Notes: generated by a model from the sequence alone, not told the origin. Shown: positions 1 to 12,867, counted from the stretch's first letter. The stretch: DNA of 41,407 bases from Leyella lascolaii (GCF_900079775.1 NZ_LT556050.1:498320-539726); one strand, 5' to 3'. Numbers and translations are program-made.

Positions 1-182
1 CGGAATTCAAGATAGTCCGGCATGCCTCGTTGTAATAGAATTTATTGTCTGTTTATGGATAAAACTTAATGTAAATAAACGCAGCTTTTGTCGCGAAACG
101 ACGCTTATGAGAGATTCCGCATCACGGTGCCTTTTTCAGTCATACAGACTTAAAAAACATGCCGCATATGCTTTGAGAACCT
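1..182. other. Left-edge non-coding stretch
   Basis: No convincing gene is visible. On the minus strand an ATG at 23 opens a frame that runs off the window (MPDYLEF), with an in-frame TAA 18 nt upstream, so a leftward gene could begin here. Only 23 bases can be seen, so this is a hint. It would lie about 160 nt from the inverted repeat at 183-205. Confidence 0.3.
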
Positions 183-205
183 TACACCTCTAATGCAGAG
201 GTGTA
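183..205. repeat. Left inverted repeat of candidate invertible segment
   Basis: A 23-bp site with 9-bp arms TACACCTCT and AGAGGTGTA around an asymmetric 5-bp core AATGC. An exact copy in opposite orientation lies at 396-418. Palindromic arms with an asymmetric centre are the usual form of a tyrosine-recombinase crossover site. Confidence 0.85.
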
Positions 206-330
206 TATGTTTTCACAAAATAGAGGAAATGGAGATGTTTGATTATTGTATTTATCTCTTATATTCAACCAATACTGGCACTCACGTTAGTTAATATATA
301 TGTATTTATGTTAATTATAATGCCGTATAT

Positions 331-361
331 TTTGCTAAGTCATACTTTAATCTTAATTTTG
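331..361 (+). promoter_or_regulatory. Promoter inside the inverted repeats
   Basis: TTTG at 331-334, a 19-nt spacer, then TAATTTTG at 354-361. This is an exact match to the Bacteroidetes primary-sigma consensus TTTG-N19..21-TAnnTTTG. It faces right in the orientation sequenced here. Confidence 0.6.
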
Positions 362-395
362 CTGATGTTTAGAATAATATATATCGCAATATGTA

Positions 396-418
396 TACAC
401 CTCTGCATTAGAGGTGTA
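396..418. repeat. Right inverted repeat of candidate invertible segment
   Basis: Exact reverse complement of 183-205: the same 9-bp arms with core GCATT instead of AATGC. Recombination between the cores would invert about 213 bp. Confidence 0.85.
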
Positions 419-701
419 GATATTTTTAAATATTGTTATACATGAGAAACGACTATATACATTTGCACATATTACTACATCAGAAAATGCATACAGCCAC
501 GTCGGACAAGCGGGACGGACATACAATATCAGGTTACTGAAACTTAGCCGCAACGAAAAACAATCACAGATTCTGACTGACTGGCGAGGCTACAAACGCA
601 TTACGGTATGTCAAAGAAGCGTAACGCGCATACCGGCTTGCAACAGTATGAAATGACAAAAATAAAAAACGGAAAGTGGAAAAGGTTAAACGAATAAAAA
701 A
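419..701. other. Non-coding stretch
   Basis: Open frames here are short, lack recognisable protein sequence and overlap each other on both strands. No gene, tRNA or clear promoter is seen. It lies between the invertible segment and the terminator of the leftward DUF3467 gene. Confidence 0.5.
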
Positions 702-729
702 GGCAGGGATGATCAAACGCATCCCTGCC
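702..729 (-). terminator. Terminator of the DUF3467 gene
   Basis: A perfect 10-bp stem (702-711 with 720-729, GGCAGGGATG) and an 8-nt loop, followed on the minus strand by TTTTTATT. It lies 28 nt past the stop of the leftward gene at 757. Confidence 0.85.
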
Positions 730-756
730 ATGTCTCTTTCAGAAAAACAAGTCAGC

Positions 757-1074
757 TCACGCCTCACCTGTACCACTGTTGAACGGAGCGATGGTGCGTC
801 CCTGCTGGTTGGGAATCTGAATCTTACCGAACGACTGCTCGTATTTGTATATGTTTTCCTGCAACGCCTGGAGGAGACGTTTCGCATGTTCCGGAGCAAG
901 AACAACCCTGCTGCGCACCTGCGGTTTGGGCATGCCGGGGAGCATGCGTGCGAAGTCGATAACGAAGTCGGAACTTGAATGGCTTATCAAAGCAAGGTTG
1001 GCGTATTCGCCGAGGGCTGTCTCCGCATTGAGCTCAATGGGAAAGCCCTGTTTCTGATTGTTGTTTTCGTCCAT
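757..1074 (-). CDS. DUF3467 family protein
   Basis: A 105-residue cytoplasmic protein with no signal peptide or membrane segment. The central part (LISHSSSDFVIDFARMLPG, then SRVVLAPEHAKRLLQAL and an EN-YEQ-FG stretch) is the DUF3467 pattern, familiar from Bacteroidetes, where this gene usually follows rpoC directly. Its biochemical role is unknown. Here it has the same strand as rpoC but lies about 3.5 kb beyond the rpoC stop, past two other genes and the rpoC terminator, so it needs its own promoter. Two TAnnTTTG promoters lie upstream at 1231-1262 and 1319-1350, and a strong terminator follows. The start is the only ATG before the conserved region. Confidence 0.85.
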   Translation of the reverse strand: MDENNNQKQGFPIELNAETALGEYANLALISHSSSDFVIDFARMLPGMPKPQVRSRVVLAPEHAKRLLQALQENIYKYEQSFGKIQIPNQQGRTIAPFNSGTGEA

Positions 1075-1230
1075 GATAATTTTTTAGTTTTAGATATAAA
1101 AAAATAAATTGCGCCATATCATAAAGCTGATGCCATATGGAACACAGCGCACTGAGTATATTCCCTAAAGATGCCGCGAACAGACGGAAAGTTTTTTTAT
1201 TCCGGCTTCCCGAGTGCAGCCTGTCTTTTG

Positions 1231-1262
1231 CAAAGATAATGCAAGGCGAGTGCAGCAGCAAG
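1231..1262 (-). promoter_or_regulatory. Proximal promoter of the DUF3467 gene
   Basis: On the minus strand, CTTG (1259-1262), 20 nt, TATCTTTG (1231-1238). The box lies about 160 nt upstream of the ATG at 1074. It is one of the two boxes of the dispersed repeat at 1231-1326. Confidence 0.6.
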
Positions 1263-1326
1263 TTTTGAAAACGTAGTTTTATAAGACTTGCTATTGCCGA
1301 GCCGAAGCTTATCTTATGCAAAGATA
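1231..1326 (-). repeat. Dispersed twin-promoter repeat, copy A
   Basis: A unit bounded by two TATCTTTG boxes on the minus strand (1231-1238 and 1319-1326), 88 bp apart. Between them are GCATAAGATAAGCTTCGG, CTCGGCAAT and GCACTCGCCTTGCAT. Copy B (25432-25527) shares most of the sequence and exactly the same spacing. Copy C (39317-39412, plus strand) is more diverged. Confidence 0.8.
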
Positions 1327-1350
1327 ACATATCCGACTTACATTCCCAAA
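1319..1350 (-). promoter_or_regulatory. Distal promoter of the DUF3467 gene
   Basis: On the minus strand, TTTG (1347-1350), exactly 20 nt, TATCTTTG (1319-1326). This is a full consensus match at the outer end of repeat copy A. A transcript from here would include the whole repeat in its leader. Confidence 0.6.
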
Positions 1351-1560
1351 AATATGAATCAAAAAATGAACCGCTTCCATGCAGATACACTACCGTTGAC
1401 GTCACACCATAATCATGAAAGCAAGACAGCGGACACCCCTCCGGACTCACGAAAACACGCGAGACATACCGCATTAAGACAAAGGCTAATGACACAAAAG
1501 GCACATGCACAGAAACGAAGAAAAACAACCGCGCAACCAACTGGCGCACAGCGCATTACA

Positions 1561-1639
1561 AAAGAGGCTCTCTGAGGCTGCGAAAGAGGCTCTTTCATCG
1601 TCCCGAAAAGCCTTTTCCGCAGCCTCAAAGAGCCTCTTT
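1561..1639. repeat. Long nested hairpin after the 1730-2665 gene
   Basis: Arms 1561-1582 and 1618-1639 pair over 22 bp with one mismatch. A second, weaker stem lies inside (GAAAGAGGCT against AGCCTTTTC). The word AAAGAGGCTCT occurs twice directly and once inverted. It probably ends the leftward transcript at 1730 but has no clear T-tract. The surrounding 1351-1729 holds no other feature I can support. Confidence 0.6.
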
Positions 1640-1729
1640 CGCAAACCGATATATATCATTGTGTTTTACGGGTACGAAAACACCCCGTTCCGACCATGCC
1701 GGGACGGACCGGAAGAAGAAGGCGAGGCG

Positions 1730-2665
1730 TCAGACGGAAGCGACGCGCACCACCTCACGCACAAGCCACACCCCGTCATACTGTTCGGCAAAGCCGTCAC
1801 CGCGTCTGCCGCCATACTCCAACTTGAGAACCGCCCTCACCGGACTGCCGTTTTTCTTTCCACCGGTAACACGGTCGTACATGCCGCCAAGCTTTCCCGT
1901 CTTGTCGACCACCCAATATTCCTTATCGCTGCCCGAAGGCACAAACGACCTCACCTCGTGTCCCATTCTCAGAACACCCTCAAGAGTATACAACACGTCT
2001 CTTGACATGGCGTCAGACTCTGTGTCGGCAAGCGTTATGCTTTTTTCGTCAAAGAGCGGCATCTCCTGCCCTATCTCCACGAAAACCGCCTTTGACGGAC
2101 TGCTGTCGTGTATCTCGAAATAGCGCATGCCGCTGTTGCCCACGCCCCATCCTCCGCAGGTCGACGGCACCGGTCCGTGAGCCGAGACGGAATCGACATG
2201 TGCGGCATAGTCACCATGAGGCACGAGAATATACCTGCTCACGCCAGCCCTGTCTGAGTCTATCTTACGGAACCGGCACGTCTCGCCGGCAGGCAACTCC
2301 CCACGCGCACGGAGCGTGTCTGTCAAGACGCTGATGCCTCCGACGCCTATGTCGAACACCTGTATGAGCCGCACAGGACTCGCACTGCCGTCCCTCACAA
2401 GCACCATGCCCGGCAACGACGGGTCTGCCATGACGCGCATGCTGCCGTTTCGCTGGGCAAGCAAGCGCAGTCCGGCACCCCTCACCTCGTCCCACACAAA
2501 GCCCTCATACGGCTGTCGCGACGGTGTCAGACTGTCGGGATGGACGGTGTCAGCCTCAGAACCGGAGCTGTGTGCCAGCACCTTCCACTTGCCGGAGAGC
2601 CCCGACATACAGCCGGAAGCACATGCGCACAGCACCAACGACAAAAAGATATACAGATGTCTCAT
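1730..2665 (-). CDS. Secreted or lipoprotein of unknown function
   Basis: I do not recognise the family. The start is placed at the ATG at 2665, because the protein then opens with a signal sequence (MRHLYIFLSLVLCACASGC); an ATG 10 codons earlier would put ten extra residues before it. Cys19 follows A-S-G and could be a lipidation site, although the residue at -3 is not the usual Leu, so plain secretion is possible. The mature part (about 290 residues) is rich in Gly, Ser, Asp and Val with no repeats or membrane segments. The gene is higher in GC than its flanks. A promoter lies at 2727-2757. It sits between rpoC and the DUF3467 gene, in what looks like inserted DNA. Confidence 0.7.
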   Translation of the reverse strand: MRHLYIFLSLVLCACASGCMSGLSGKWKVLAHSSGSEADTVHPDSLTPSRQPYEGFVWDEVRGAGLRLLAQRNGSMRVMADPSLPGMVLVRDGSASPVRLIQVFDIGVGGISVLTDTLRARGELPAGETCRFRKIDSDRAGVSRYILVPHGDYAAHVDSVSAHGPVPSTCGGWGVGNSGMRYFEIHDSSPSKAVFVEIGQEMPLFDEKSITLADTESDAMSRDVLYTLEGVLRMGHEVRSFVPSGSDKEYWVVDKTGKLGGMYDRVTGGKKNGSPVRAVLKLEYGGRRGDGFAEQYDGVWLVREVVRVASV

Positions 2666-2726
2666 AACTTTCAGATATTCGGAATAGGAAAACACATATC
2701 CGGACAGCGTTCCGGAAGACGTGTCA

Positions 2727-2757
2727 CAAAGATAGGAATATCAATCCACAGGACAAG
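2727..2757 (-). promoter_or_regulatory. Promoter of the 1730-2665 gene
   Basis: On the minus strand, CTTG (2754-2757), 19 nt, TATCTTTG (2727-2734). The box is about 60 nt upstream of the ATG at 2665. Confidence 0.55.
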
Positions 2758-3078
2758 GTCTCACTTCATAAAAAAACAAAAATACAAGAAAAAAGCCGGT
2801 TGCCACATACGAAACTGACGCGCCCCGCTCTGCTGTTTTTACGTGTCTTCACTCCATGTGTCTTCATTTCACAATTAGCTTACAGCTATCTTTATGTACG
2901 CCCACCTGACGGACAAGCATTATTCCGGACCTACTTATGCCTGATTGTTGCGTTTTTATAGTTATATTTGTGGTCAGAATCATATATCAATATGATGTGT
3001 GATTGATACGCTCCGCATCCGCACGACATCACGACGCCGGACAACAGACCGGGTAATGCCGCCACGCCACATATATGA
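2758..3078. other. Intergenic stretch upstream of dinD
   Basis: No gene seen. A TATATTTG box lies at 2963-2970 on the plus strand, but no TTTG stands at the right distance, so a dinD promoter here is only possible. No LexA-type palindrome was recognised. Confidence 0.4.
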
Positions 3079-3204
3079 GAAAGCACATCGCGGGTAGCGG
3101 ATTATCGGCTGACCGTACCGAAAGAGAATTTACAGAAAATGACTGAGGGCGAGATGAAGGCGATTGGTGAGGAGAGATGGGATAAGAAACAAAGGGACTT
3201 ATAA
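3079..3204 (+). pseudogene. C-terminal gene fragment A (RVADY tail)
   Basis: An open stretch encoding RVADYRLTVPKENLQKM and ending TAA two bases before the dinD ATG. A closely similar stretch lies directly after dinD (4077-4226). Frame A is cut upstream by a TGA at 3076, so this is only the tail of a gene. I cannot name the parent family with confidence; such tails occur in some predicted PD-(D/E)XK nucleases, but that is from memory. Confidence 0.55.
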
Positions 3205-3205
3205 T

Positions 3206-4075
3206 ATGGACATTCAAAGAATAAACCAGCACACATCGGCTTTCAACGAGATAACACACTACATTGAGAGCGACAATGGCAAGGAAAAGGTTGAAGTGTG
3301 GTTTGCCCGTGAGCTTCAGTCGGTTCTTGGCTATGCCCGCTGGGAGAACTTCATTGTTGCTATAGGGCGGGCTGTTGAATCATGCAAGTCACAGAATATC
3401 AACGTAGATGACCATTTTCGTGAGGTCACGAAAATGGTCACTTTGGGTAGCGGTTCCAAGCGTGAAGTCAAGGACTACATGCTTACGCGCTTTGCCTGTT
3501 ATCTCATTGCCCAGAACGGTGACCCTAAGAAAGAGGAGATAGCTTTTGCTCAAGGCTACTTCGCATTGCAGACAAGGCGGGCTGAACTTATAGCCGAGCA
3601 TTTGCAGCAAGTGTCACGTCTGGACACACGTGACCGACTGCGCGCTTCGGAGAAACAACTGTCGCGTAACATATACGAACGCGGCGTTGACGAGCGGGGA
3701 TTCGGGCGCATACGTTCAAAAGGCGACACGGCTTTGTTTGGCGGACATACCACCGAGGACATGAAACGCCGCCTTGGCATCAAGTCGACACGACCGTTGG
3801 CTGATTTTCTTCCTACGCTTACCATTGCCGCCAAGAACCTCGCCACCGAAATGACAAACTACAACGTGGAGCAAAAAGATCTTCATGGTGAGCAGAGCAT
3901 AACGACTGAACATATTCAGAACAATGTCAGCGTAAGGCAGATGCTGGGACAACGAGGCATAAAACCCGAGAACCTTCCACCTGCAGAGGATATAAAGAAG
4001 GTGGAACGCAGAGTGGCAAGCAATGAAAAGAAAATAGAAAAGACTTCAAACAAACTGCCCAAAAAGGTAGATTAG
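3206..4075 (+). CDS. dinD: DNA-damage-inducible protein D homologue
   Basis: A 289-residue cytoplasmic protein close in length to E. coli DinD (274). The N-terminal half is a BRO-like domain: EVWFARELQSVLGYARWENF near 30-50, the K-MV-LGSG-R-VKDY-LTR-ACYL-AQNGDP run near 76-115, then a helical segment. The C-terminal half has the family patterns GF-RIRSKGD-ALFGG-TT-DMK-RLGI and the tail GIKPENLPPAEDIKKVERR. In E. coli the protein is SOS-induced and hampers RecA strand exchange; whether this copy does so is unknown. The start is the ATG at 3206, one base after the upstream fragment's stop; an earlier in-frame ATG at 3164 would overlap that fragment. Flanking duplicated remnants suggest arrival or rearrangement by transfer. 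Confidence 0.9.
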   Translation: MDIQRINQHTSAFNEITHYIESDNGKEKVEVWFARELQSVLGYARWENFIVAIGRAVESCKSQNINVDDHFREVTKMVTLGSGSKREVKDYMLTRFACYLIAQNGDPKKEEIAFAQGYFALQTRRAELIAEHLQQVSRLDTRDRLRASEKQLSRNIYERGVDERGFGRIRSKGDTALFGGHTTEDMKRRLGIKSTRPLADFLPTLTIAAKNLATEMTNYNVEQKDLHGEQSITTEHIQNNVSVRQMLGQRGIKPENLPPAEDIKKVERRVASNEKKIEKTSNKLPKKVD

Positions 4076-4076
4076 G

Positions 4077-4226
4077 GTTGAAGCCGTTGTACACCCGAAG
4101 ATACGGGAAAACACATTGCGGGTGGCGGATTATCAGCCGACAGTACCTAAGGAGAAACTACAGAAAATCCTTGCTGACGAAATAAAGGCGATCAGTGAGG
4201 AAAGAGAAAACAAAGAATCGGATTGA
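4077..4226 (+). pseudogene. C-terminal gene fragment B (RVADY tail)
   Basis: Begins right after the dinD stop and reads VEAVVHPKIRENTLRVADY, then QPTVPKEKLQKILADEI, ending TGA at 4224. It matches fragment A (3079-3204) along about 110 bases with scattered substitutions. It has no start of its own, so it is a remnant, probably of a duplicated gene that once preceded a second dinD. Confidence 0.6.
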
Positions 4227-4270
4227 GAGCGACAATGACAAGGCAAAGGTTGATATCCAACGTAGATGAT
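4227..4270 (+). pseudogene. Remnant of a second dinD copy
   Basis: Bases just before and after the fragment B stop match dinD 3264-3296 (ATTGAGAGCGACAATG and onward). The next bases match dinD 3397-3418 (AACGTAGATGA and flanks). The stretch between those two parts of dinD, about 100 bp, is missing, as is everything after. Confidence 0.65.
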
Positions 4271-4346
4271 TATTTGGGAACATGTTGGTTTGTGTGGGTG
4301 AGTAACCACTCATAATCTCAGCCCCTAATGGATTAACCCAAATCGG

Positions 4347-4486
4347 TCATCATACTTCCGTTCGTATTTCGTGTTGTTGTCAGCCGGATTGTGTCCAGCC
4401 TTATCAAAGATGTAGAGGGCTACACCGGGAAAAATCATAAACCAATCTGACTGACAACAACACGAAATACGAATGAAGTATAATGA
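4347..4486. repeat. Imperfect 36-bp inverted repeat
   Basis: Arms 4347-4383 and 4451-4486 pair over about 36 bp with few mismatches; each contains TTCGTATTTCGTGTTG or its complement. The 67-bp centre is not coding. It could be a miniature element, insertion-sequence debris or a transcript end for the dinD side. Confidence 0.7.
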
Positions 4487-4540
4487 CTTATTCCGTGGTA
4501 CGAGAAAATACACAGCACTGAAGAACAGGCGATAAACAGA

Positions 4541-4573
4541 AAAAGGAGACTGCGTCAGACGCAGTCTCCTTTT
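4541..4573 (-). terminator. Terminator of the rpoBC transcript
   Basis: A perfect 15-bp stem (AAAAGGAGACTGCGT, 4541-4555, with 4559-4573) and a 3-nt loop. It lies 48 nt past the rpoC stop, and the stem ends in TTTT on the minus strand. It separates rpoC from the DUF3467 gene. Confidence 0.9.
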
Positions 4574-4620
4574 GAATTATCTTTTCCTCTGCCTCTTAGA
4601 AGGCACAGGAACATTATGCA

Positions 4621-8952
<4,332 letters not shown>

Positions 8953-8979
8953 ATCTTTTATAATTTAGGGTGTTCGGGA

Positions 8980-11900
8980 TTAATCGAGTTTGACACTTAA
9001 ACCAAGACCACGGAGCTCGTGCAGAAGCACGTTGAGCGACTCCGGTATTCCCGGGGTAGGCATCGGGTCGCCCTTGACAATTGCCTCATAAGCCTTTGAA
9101 CGGCCGACAGTGTCGTCGGACTTGATTGTAAGAATCTCCTGAAGCACATGGCTGGCACCGAATGCCTCGAGTGCCCAAACCTCCATCTCACCGAAACGCT
9201 GGCCACCGAACTGTGCCTTACCTCCAAGAGGCTGCTGTGTGATGAGCGAGTACGGACCGATGGAACGTGCGTGCATCTTATCCTCTACCATATGACCGAG
9301 TTTCAAGAAGTAGGTTATACCGACGGTCGCCGGCTGGTCGAAACGCTCGCCTGTCTCACCGTCGTAAAGATGGGTTGAGCACAGGTGCGGAAGTCCCGCC
9401 TTGTCTGTCCATTCAGAAAGGTCGTCGAGCTTTGCACCGTCGAAGATAGGTGTGGCGAACTTAACGCCGAGTTTCTTTCCTGCAGCACCGAGAATTGCCT
9501 CGAATATCTGACCGAGGTTCATACGTGAAGGCACGCCCAGAGGGTTCAACACGATATCCACAGGACGTCCGTCCTCAAGGAACGGCATGTCTTCCATGCG
9601 CACGATACGCGACACGATACCCTTGTTTCCGTGACGTCCGGCAAGCTTGTCGCCGACTCCTATCTTACGTTTCTTCGCAATATAAACCTTTGCCATCTGA
9701 AGAATGCCGGAAGGAAGCTCGTCACCTATGGTAATGGCGAACTTTCTGCGCTTCAGTTCGGCATCAAGAAGCTTATACTTGCGTATATAGTTCATTATGA
9801 GCTTCTGGATGAGCTCATTGGTGTGCGCGTCGTCTGTCCATCCGTTAGACTGGATGCCGTCATACTCGAGGTTCTTGAGTATAGGAGCAGTAAACTTGCT
9901 GCCCTTTGTGATAATCTCCGCACCGGAATAATCCTTCACACCCTGCGAAACCTTATCCTCAGTGAGAATAAGCAGTTTCTCTACAAGTATATCCTTAAGA
10001 TCGTTGTTCTTTGCCTCATATTCCTCGTCTATCTTAGCGAGCAGCACCTTGTCCTGTTTCTTCGACTCGCGTGTCTTGACAGCACGGGAGAACATCTTCT
10101 TGTCAATCACCACACCACTGAGTGATGGATTGGCTTTCAAAGAAGAATCCTTTACGTCTCCAGCCTTGTCACCGAAGATGGCGCGGAGAAGTTTCTCCTC
10201 TGGCGACGGGTCGCTCTCACCTTTAGGCGAAATCTTACCGATGAGGATGTCGCCCGGCTCGACACGCGCACCAATACGGATGACTCCATTGTCGTCAAGG
10301 TCTTTGGTGGCTTCCTCGCTGACATTTGGTATGTCGCTCGTGAACTCCTCCATACCGCGCTTTGTCTCACGCACGTCAAGCGAGTACTCATCCACATGCA
10401 CTGACGTAAGGACATCGTCGCGCACCATACGCTCGCTCAGCACGATGGCGTCCTCATAGTTGTAACCTTTCCAAGGCATGTAAGCCACAAGCAGGTTGCG
10501 TCCAAGGGCGAGCTCTCCGTTCTCTGTGGCATATCCCTCAGTAAGGATGTCGCCTGCCTTTACGCGCTGACCCTTGTTACAGATAGGACGCAGGTCGATT
10601 GTCATATTCTGGTTCGTACGGCGGAACTTAGGAATGCGGTATTCCTTAGACGCAGGTTCGAAGCTGACGAACTCCTCGTCCTCCGTGCGGTCGTACAATA
10701 TACGTATTGTCGTAGCGTCGACGTATTCGATTACTCCGTCGCCTTCAGCCGTAATCATAGTGCGTGAATCCTCACACACCTGCTTCTCGAGTCCTGTACC
10801 GACAATAGGCGCGTCGTTGTGAAGAAGAGGAACAGCCTGGCGCATCATGTTACATCCCATCAGCGCACGGTGACCGTCGTCATGCTCGAGGAACGGAATG
10901 AGTCCGGCGGAAACAGACGCAATCTGTTGCGGAGACACGTCCATAAGATCGACCTGGTCGGGTGCTACTACAGGGAAGTCGGCGTCCTGACGGCATTTCA
11001 CATAGTCGCGTATGAACGAACCATCCTCACGAAGAGGTGCATTTCCCTGTCCGATGATGTGATCCTGCTCTTCCTCGGCAGTGAGGTATACAACATCATC
11101 ATTATTAAGATTGACGTTACCGTCAGTAACCTTGCGGTAGGGAGTCTCAATAAATCCAAGCTCGTTGATGGTAGCATAAACGCAAAGCGACGATATAAGT
11201 CCGATGTTAGGACCTTCAGGACTCTCGATAGGACAAAGACGTCCGTAATGTGTGTAATGAACGTCACGCACCTCGAATCCGGCACGCTCACGTGAAAGTC
11301 CGCCGGGACCAAGAGCAGACAGACGGCGTTTGTGTGTTACCTCTGCCAACGGATTGGTCTGGTCCATAAACTGTGACAACGGGTTTGTACCGAAGAAAGA
11401 ATTGATTACGCTTGAGATTGTCTTTGCGTTAATCAGATCTGTAGGCTGGAACACTTCATTGTCACGCACATTCATGCGCTCGCGTATCGTACGGCTCATA
11501 CGGGCAAGACCGATGGAGAACTGATTGCTCAACTGCTCTCCGACGGTACGCACACGACGGTTGGACAAGTGGTCGATATCGTCCACCGTTGCGTTAGAGT
11601 TGATAAGCTGAATAAGATACTTTATGATTTCGATTATATCGTCCTTTGTCAGCACTCGAATGTCTGACTCCGTGTCAAGACCAAGTTTCTTGTTTATACG
11701 ATAACGTCCCACTTCTCCCAAGTCATAACGCTTGTCGGAGAAGAACAGATTCTGGAACACTTCACGGGCACTCGCGTCATCTGCAGGATCGGCATTACGG
11801 AGCTGTCTGTATATATACAGCACTGCCTCTTTCTCAGAGTTGCTCGGATCTTTTGCGAGTGTGTTGAAGATTATCGAATATTTGTTTGCTGCCTCCGCAT

Positions 11901-12792
11901 CCTTATGAAGCAACACAGAAGGGGTGCCGCTCTCTATTATGTCGACGATGTTATCCTCTGTGAGTTCAGTCTCACGCTCCATGATGACTTCGTTACGCTC
12001 GATGGAAACAACCTCACCGGTATCCTCGTCTACGAAATCCTCATTCCAGCTTTTCAGAACACGTGCGGCAAGCTTACGTCCGATGGCTGCCTTCATATTC
12101 TTCTTGTTGACCTTGACTTCTTCTGCAAGATCAAAAATCTGAAGGATATCCTTGTCCTGCTCATATCCAATGGCACGAAGAAGAGTCGTTACAGGCAATT
12201 TCTTCTTACGGTCGATATAAGCATACATCACATTGTTGATATCTGTGGCAAACTCTATCCACGAGCCTTTGAAAGGTATGATTCGCGCAGAATAAAGCAC
12301 TGTGCCGTTTGCATGCACACCTTGTCCGAAGAACACGCCCGGAGAGCGGTGCAACTGTGAAACGACAACACGCTCGGCACCATTAATGATGAATGTGCCG
12401 TTGCTCGTCATGTAAGGAATTGTGCCCAGGAAAACATCCTGTATGAATGTACCGAAATCCTCATGATCCGGATCAGTACAATACAATTTCATCTTTGCCT
12501 TCAAAGGCACACTGTATGTAAGCCCGCGCTCAAGACATTCTTCAATTGTGTAGCGAGGCGGGTCTATATAATAATCGAGGAACTCAAGAACAAAGTTGTT
12601 TCTGGTATCCGTAATAGGGAAATTCTCTGAGAAAACCTTATAGAGACCATCGTTCTTGCGTTCTTCGGGGGGAGTGTCCATCTGAAGGAAGTCCTTAAAC
12701 GACTTAAGCTGCACATCAAGAAAATCCGGATATGGCATCGGATTGTGGATGCTGGCAAAATTAACTCTGTTATCAACAATTTTTGAAGCCAT
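8980..12792 (-). CDS. rpoB: RNA polymerase subunit beta
   Basis: The beta subunit (1270 residues) of RNA polymerase. The rifampicin region reads [11 protein letters not shown], then [13 protein letters not shown], with the positions equivalent to E. coli S512, D516, H526 and S531 at about Ser473, Asp477, His487 and Ser492. All carry the sensitive residue, so no classic resistance change is seen. Other landmarks are the [14 protein letters not shown] stretch after it and [14 protein letters not shown] near the C-terminal third. It lies after rplL across a 143-nt gap with an attenuator (12835-12867) and directly before rpoC. Confidence 0.99.
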   Translation of the reverse strand: MASKIVDNRVNFASIHNPMPYPDFLDVQLKSFKDFLQMDTPPEERKNDGLYKVFSENFPITDTRNNFVLEFLDYYIDPPRYTIEECLERGLTYSVPLKAKMKLYCTDPDHEDFGTFIQDVFLGTIPYMTSNGTFIINGAERVVVSQLHRSPGVFFGQGVHANGTVLYSARIIPFKGSWIEFATDINNVMYAYIDRKKKLPVTTLLRAIGYEQDKDILQIFDLAEEVKVNKKNMKAAIGRKLAARVLKSWNEDFVDEDTGEVVSIERNEVIMERETELTEDNIVDIIESGTPSVLLHKDAEAANKYSIIFNTLAKDPSNSEKEAVLYIYRQLRNADPADDASAREVFQNLFFSDKRYDLGEVGRYRINKKLGLDTESDIRVLTKDDIIEIIKYLIQLINSNATVDDIDHLSNRRVRTVGEQLSNQFSIGLARMSRTIRERMNVRDNEVFQPTDLINAKTISSVINSFFGTNPLSQFMDQTNPLAEVTHKRRLSALGPGGLSRERAGFEVRDVHYTHYGRLCPIESPEGPNIGLISSLCVYATINELGFIETPYRKVTDGNVNLNNDDVVYLTAEEEQDHIIGQGNAPLREDGSFIRDYVKCRQDADFPVVAPDQVDLMDVSPQQIASVSAGLIPFLEHDDGHRALMGCNMMRQAVPLLHNDAPIVGTGLEKQVCEDSRTMITAEGDGVIEYVDATTIRILYDRTEDEEFVSFEPASKEYRIPKFRRTNQNMTIDLRPICNKGQRVKAGDILTEGYATENGELALGRNLLVAYMPWKGYNYEDAIVLSERMVRDDVLTSVHVDEYSLDVRETKRGMEEFTSDIPNVSEEATKDLDDNGVIRIGARVEPGDILIGKISPKGESDPSPEEKLLRAIFGDKAGDVKDSSLKANPSLSGVVIDKKMFSRAVKTRESKKQDKVLLAKIDEEYEAKNNDLKDILVEKLLILTEDKVSQGVKDYSGAEIITKGSKFTAPILKNLEYDGIQSNGWTDDAHTNELIQKLIMNYIRKYKLLDAELKRRKFAITIGDELPSGILQMAKVYIAKKRKIGVGDKLAGRHGNKGIVSRIVRMEDMPFLEDGRPVDIVLNPLGVPSRMNLGQIFEAILGAAGKKLGVKFATPIFDGAKLDDLSEWTDKAGLPHLCSTHLYDGETGERFDQPATVGITYFLKLGHMVEDKMHARSIGPYSLITQQPLGGKAQFGGQRFGEMEVWALEAFGASHVLQEILTIKSDDTVGRSKAYEAIVKGDPMPTPGIPESLNVLLHELRGLGLSVKLD

Positions 12793-12834
12793 CAGAAGAT
12801 ATTAATATTTATAATAAATGAAAAGACACAAAAA

Positions 12835-12867
12835 GGTTAGAACCTACCTACCTGGAAGATTCTAACC
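12835..12867 (-). terminator. Attenuator between rplL and rpoB
   Basis: Stem GGTTAGAA (12835-12842) with TTCTAACC (12860-12867), 17-nt loop, followed on the minus strand by TTTTT and GTGTC. Partial termination between the ribosomal-protein and polymerase genes is known in other bacteria; here it is inferred from position. Confidence 0.7.

Larger units (their letters stand above)
183..418. promoter_or_regulatory. Candidate phase-variable invertible promoter
   Basis: Two exact inverted 23-bp sites enclose 190 bp of AT-rich DNA that carries one outward-facing Bacteroidetes promoter. Invertible promoters of about this size switch surface genes in Bacteroides species. As read, the promoter points right, where no plus-strand gene follows for more than 2 kb. 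Inverted, it would point at whatever lies left of position 183. A 68-residue hydrophobic frame inside (239-445) crosses the right repeat and is probably chance. No dedicated invertase is adjacent. Confidence 0.55.

Noticed and set aside
1..23. Leftward ATG at 23 (MPDYLEF) as a gene
   Set aside because: Only seven codons are visible; kept as a hint in the left-edge entry.
239..445. 68-codon hydrophobic frame on the plus strand
   Set aside because: AT-rich chance frame that crosses the right inverted repeat; no family resemblance.
4325..4513. 62-codon frame on the minus strand
   Set aside because: Built mostly from the inverted repeat at 4347-4486; no recognisable product.
11374..11376. Possible rifampicin-resistance change in rpoB
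   Set aside because: The positions equivalent to S512, D516, H526 and S531 all carry sensitive residues.
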